DNA of 11,799 nucleotides from Clostridiales bacterium (GTDB lineage: Bacteria > Bacillota > Clostridia > Christensenellales > Aristaeellaceae): assembly GCA_004557805.1 (NCBI GenBank), contig SFFS01000072.1, positions 1 through 11,799 of the forward strand, in the 5' to 3' direction. The notes under the pieces are model-generated. The model saw nothing but the letters and a program-made list of their open reading frames with translations, ran no database searches and had not been told where the DNA came from. Made by a program: the position numbers and the translations under genes. Position 1 is the stretch's first letter. The number at the start of each line of letters is the position of its first letter. Of this stretch, positions 10,412-11,799 are shown one piece after another.

Positions 10412-11356
10412 TTACTTTTTGTATTTGTAGAACCCTTCGCCCGAGGACATGCCCAGCTTGCCTGCGTCGATATACTCCTTGAGCATTTTCGACATACCCT
10501 TGAAGTTGTACGGCGCGAGGAACGACGGGATCTTCACGTACATCTGCACGATGTTGTAGGCTGTCGTCAGGCCGACGGTATCGAGAATCTGGAACGGGCC
10601 CTTCGGCGCGCCGGTACCCAGCGTCCACGCCTTGTCGATGCTCTCCGGATCGGAAATGCCGTTGACGTACAGGTCCATGCCCGAGAACAGCAGCGGCACC
10701 AGCATGGAGTTGAGCAGATAGCCCGATTTTTCTTTGCGCACCGGCAGCGGAATCATGCGGATCTGCCGCGCAAATTCCATGATTTCCTCGAAATACTTCG
10801 GGTCGGTTTTGCTCTGCGCCATGATTTCGGCCGTGTTGTTCTTCCAGATGGAATTGGCGAAATGCAGCGACAGGTATTTCTCCGGGCGGCCGGTGTATTT
10901 GGCGAACTTCGAGGGCAGCAGCGTCGAGGAGTTGGTGACGAGCACCGTCTTTTCCGGCAGCAGCGGCGCGAGCTTCTGATAGAACGCGATCTTGTCGTCC
11001 GCGTTTTCGGCCATCGATTCGATCACCAGGTCCGCGTCCTGAACGGCCTTGGCCATGTCCAGCTCGAGCCGGATTCCGGCGTAGGCTTTTTCCGCCTGCG
11101 CAAGGCATGCGTCCATGTCGAAGGTTTCATAGTCGGCCAGGCCGCGGCACCAGTTCGCGGGGGTCTGGCCCTCGGGCGCGGCCATGAGGCGAATCGCCTG
11201 CGCGTAGGTTTCCCGCAGACGGTCGAGCTTGGGCTGCGTGCGGGCGATGCTCCCCTCGCTGCGCAGCCAGATGGTTACGTTAAATCCGCAGTAAGCGGCC
11301 TGAAAGGCGATCTGGCTTCCGAGCACGCCGCCGCCCGCGACAACGATGTTTTTCAT
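10412..11356 (-). CDS. 3-hydroxyacyl-CoA dehydrogenase-like NAD-dependent enzyme
   Basis: The family oxidises or reduces 3-hydroxyacyl-CoA/3-ketoacyl-CoA with NAD(H) in the cytoplasm. The Rossmann fold begins with VVAGGGVLGSQIAFQA (5-20; GxGxxG at 8-13), and DADLVIESMAE (107-117) matches the family's second strand region. Catalytic positions align as Ser143/144 (TNSS), His165, Glu177 (12 residues later) and Asn216 (SGYLLNS). The C-terminal helical domain (211-310) ends GEGFYKYKK, a family hallmark. At 314 residues it is about 30 longer than butyrate-pathway Hbd, with the extra length at 33-100, and the usual HFFNP loop is HFANS. It stands alone, with its own promoter and terminator, without thiolase or crotonase neighbours, so the substrate is open. 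Start: ATG with GGAGGG 5 nt upstream. Confidence 0.88.
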   Translation of the reverse strand: MKNIVVAGGGVLGSQIAFQAAYCGFNVTIWLRSEGSIARTQPKLDRLRETYAQAIRLMAAPEGQTPANWCRGLADYETFDMDACLAQAEKAYAGIRLELDMAKAVQDADLVIESMAENADDKIAFYQKLAPLLPEKTVLVTNSSTLLPSKFAKYTGRPEKYLSLHFANSIWKNNTAEIMAQSKTDPKYFEEIMEFARQIRMIPLPVRKEKSGYLLNSMLVPLLFSGMDLYVNGISDPESIDKAWTLGTGAPKGPFQILDTVGLTTAYNIVQMYVKIPSFLAPYNFKGMSKMLKEYIDAGKLGMSSGEGFYKYKK

Positions 11357-11386
11357 AGTTTCCCTCCGGATCTCAAGATTGATAAA

Positions 11387-11415
11387 ATTATATCATACCC
11401 GCCGCCAGGCGGCAA
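11387..11415 (-). promoter_or_regulatory. Promoter of the 3-hydroxyacyl-CoA dehydrogenase gene
   Basis: On the minus strand, TTGCCG (11415-11410) and TATAAT (11392-11387) are 17 nt apart, and the -10 has a TG extension (TGATATAAT). The start codon is 30 nt after the -10 box. Confidence 0.85.
11401..11413. promoter_or_regulatory. Palindrome in the promoter spacer, possible operator
   Basis: GCCGCC-A-GGCGGC has perfect 6-bp arms and covers part of the -35 box and the spacer. A protein bound here would block RNA polymerase. No regulator gene for it is identified; the adjacent MocR-type gene is one candidate. Confidence 0.4.
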
Positions 11416-11463
11416 TAAAACCTTTGGCCGAAAACTGCGGGGCTTTTTTGCATGTTCGGCGCG

Positions 11464-11799
11464 CTATCGCGCGGCCTGCCGGGCCAGCTCTCTGCGCCGT
11501 CTGCGCCGCACGCGGTTGATGTGACGCTCGAAATCGCCGCTGTCGATAAATTCCGCCAGCACGTATTGCTCGAAAACCGGCACCGTACAGGAATAAAAGC
11601 CGATTTTGCTTTCGAAGCGCTCCGCCAGCGCAGACGGCAGCACCATATACCCCACGCGCACCGACGGCGCGATCGTCTTGGAAAAAGTATTCAGATAGAC
11701 GACCGGCTGTCCCTGCGCGAGCGAAAAAATCGTGTCCTCCGCCTTTGTTGAAACGGTGAACTCGGAATCGAAATCGTCCTCGATGATGATTCCGCCGCG
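11464..11799 (-). pseudogene. MocR/PdxR-type aminotransferase-like regulator, C-terminally shortened, partial
   Basis: The frame is open from the window edge to TAG at 11466-11464. It begins RGGIIIEDDFDSEF (PLP-phosphate and ring-binding Asp region of fold-type I aminotransferases), then VVYLNTFSKTIAPSVRVGYM, where Lys is the expected PLP Schiff-base residue. FYSCTVPVFEQYVLAEFIDS then GDFERHINRV match the MocR family (GabR-like wHTH-aminotransferase fusions). In full members about 150 to 170 residues follow the Lys; here only about 73 do, and the protein ends in an Arg-rich run and LARQAAR. The C-terminal domain is absent in any frame downstream. It is probably a decayed or shortened gene. 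The N-terminal DNA-binding part lies outside the window. Confidence 0.75.

Overview
The window comes from a high-GC, anaerobic, probably spore-forming member of the Bacillota (class Clostridia). The evidence is a close match to the sporulation sigma factor SigH, a pyruvate:ferredoxin oxidoreductase (PFOR), the Bacillota-type mrnC-rlmB-yacP-sigH gene order, strong AGGAGG ribosome sites and strong sigma-A promoters. A gut lineage such as Oscillospirales or Christensenellales is plausible, but that is inference. Most of the window is ordinary housekeeping sequence. I do not see a defence island, CRISPR array, phage or transposon.

Layout, left half. The 3' end of a PFOR gene (+) ends at a strong terminator. 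It faces a convergent tuf gene (EF-Tu, -) across a 394-nt gap that carries a perfect 34-bp direct repeat and a pyrimidine/purine hairpin. tuf lies directly downstream of a tRNA-Gly(CCC), and both appear to be read from one near-consensus promoter. Upstream on the same strand is a tightly packed operon: rhaB (rhamnulokinase), mrnC (Mini-ribonuclease III), rlmB (23S rRNA 2'-O-methyltransferase), yacP/rae1 (NYN-domain nuclease) and sigH. Junctions are 1-nt and 4-nt overlaps or gaps of 10 to 21 nt. The sugar kinase holds the place usually taken by cysS.

Layout, right half. A 398-nt divergent regulatory region separates rhaB from a CNNM/CorC-type membrane protein with CBS domains (+). That gene has its own promoter, but a very strong intrinsic terminator lies between promoter and start codon, with a candidate 22-codon leader ORF whose stop codon is inside the terminator stem. 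This looks like a transcription-attenuation leader and is the most interesting signal here. Next come an XRE-type regulator with a helical-repeat (TPR-like) body, two very small membrane-protein genes (56 and 52 aa), each preceded by a related repeat cassette, a 3-hydroxyacyl-CoA dehydrogenase-like gene (-), and the 3' part of a MocR/PdxR-type gene (-) that stops about 75 to 80 residues short of the usual end.

Functional picture. The left half is translation and RNA-maturation machinery (EF-Tu, tRNA, MrnC, RlmB, Rae1-like nuclease) plus the transition-state sigma factor and fermentative pyruvate oxidation. The right half is a set of small, separately promoted units: ion or envelope homeostasis, a one-component regulator, small membrane proteins and a CoA-type dehydrogenase. 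All family calls come from reading motifs by eye; no database search was run.
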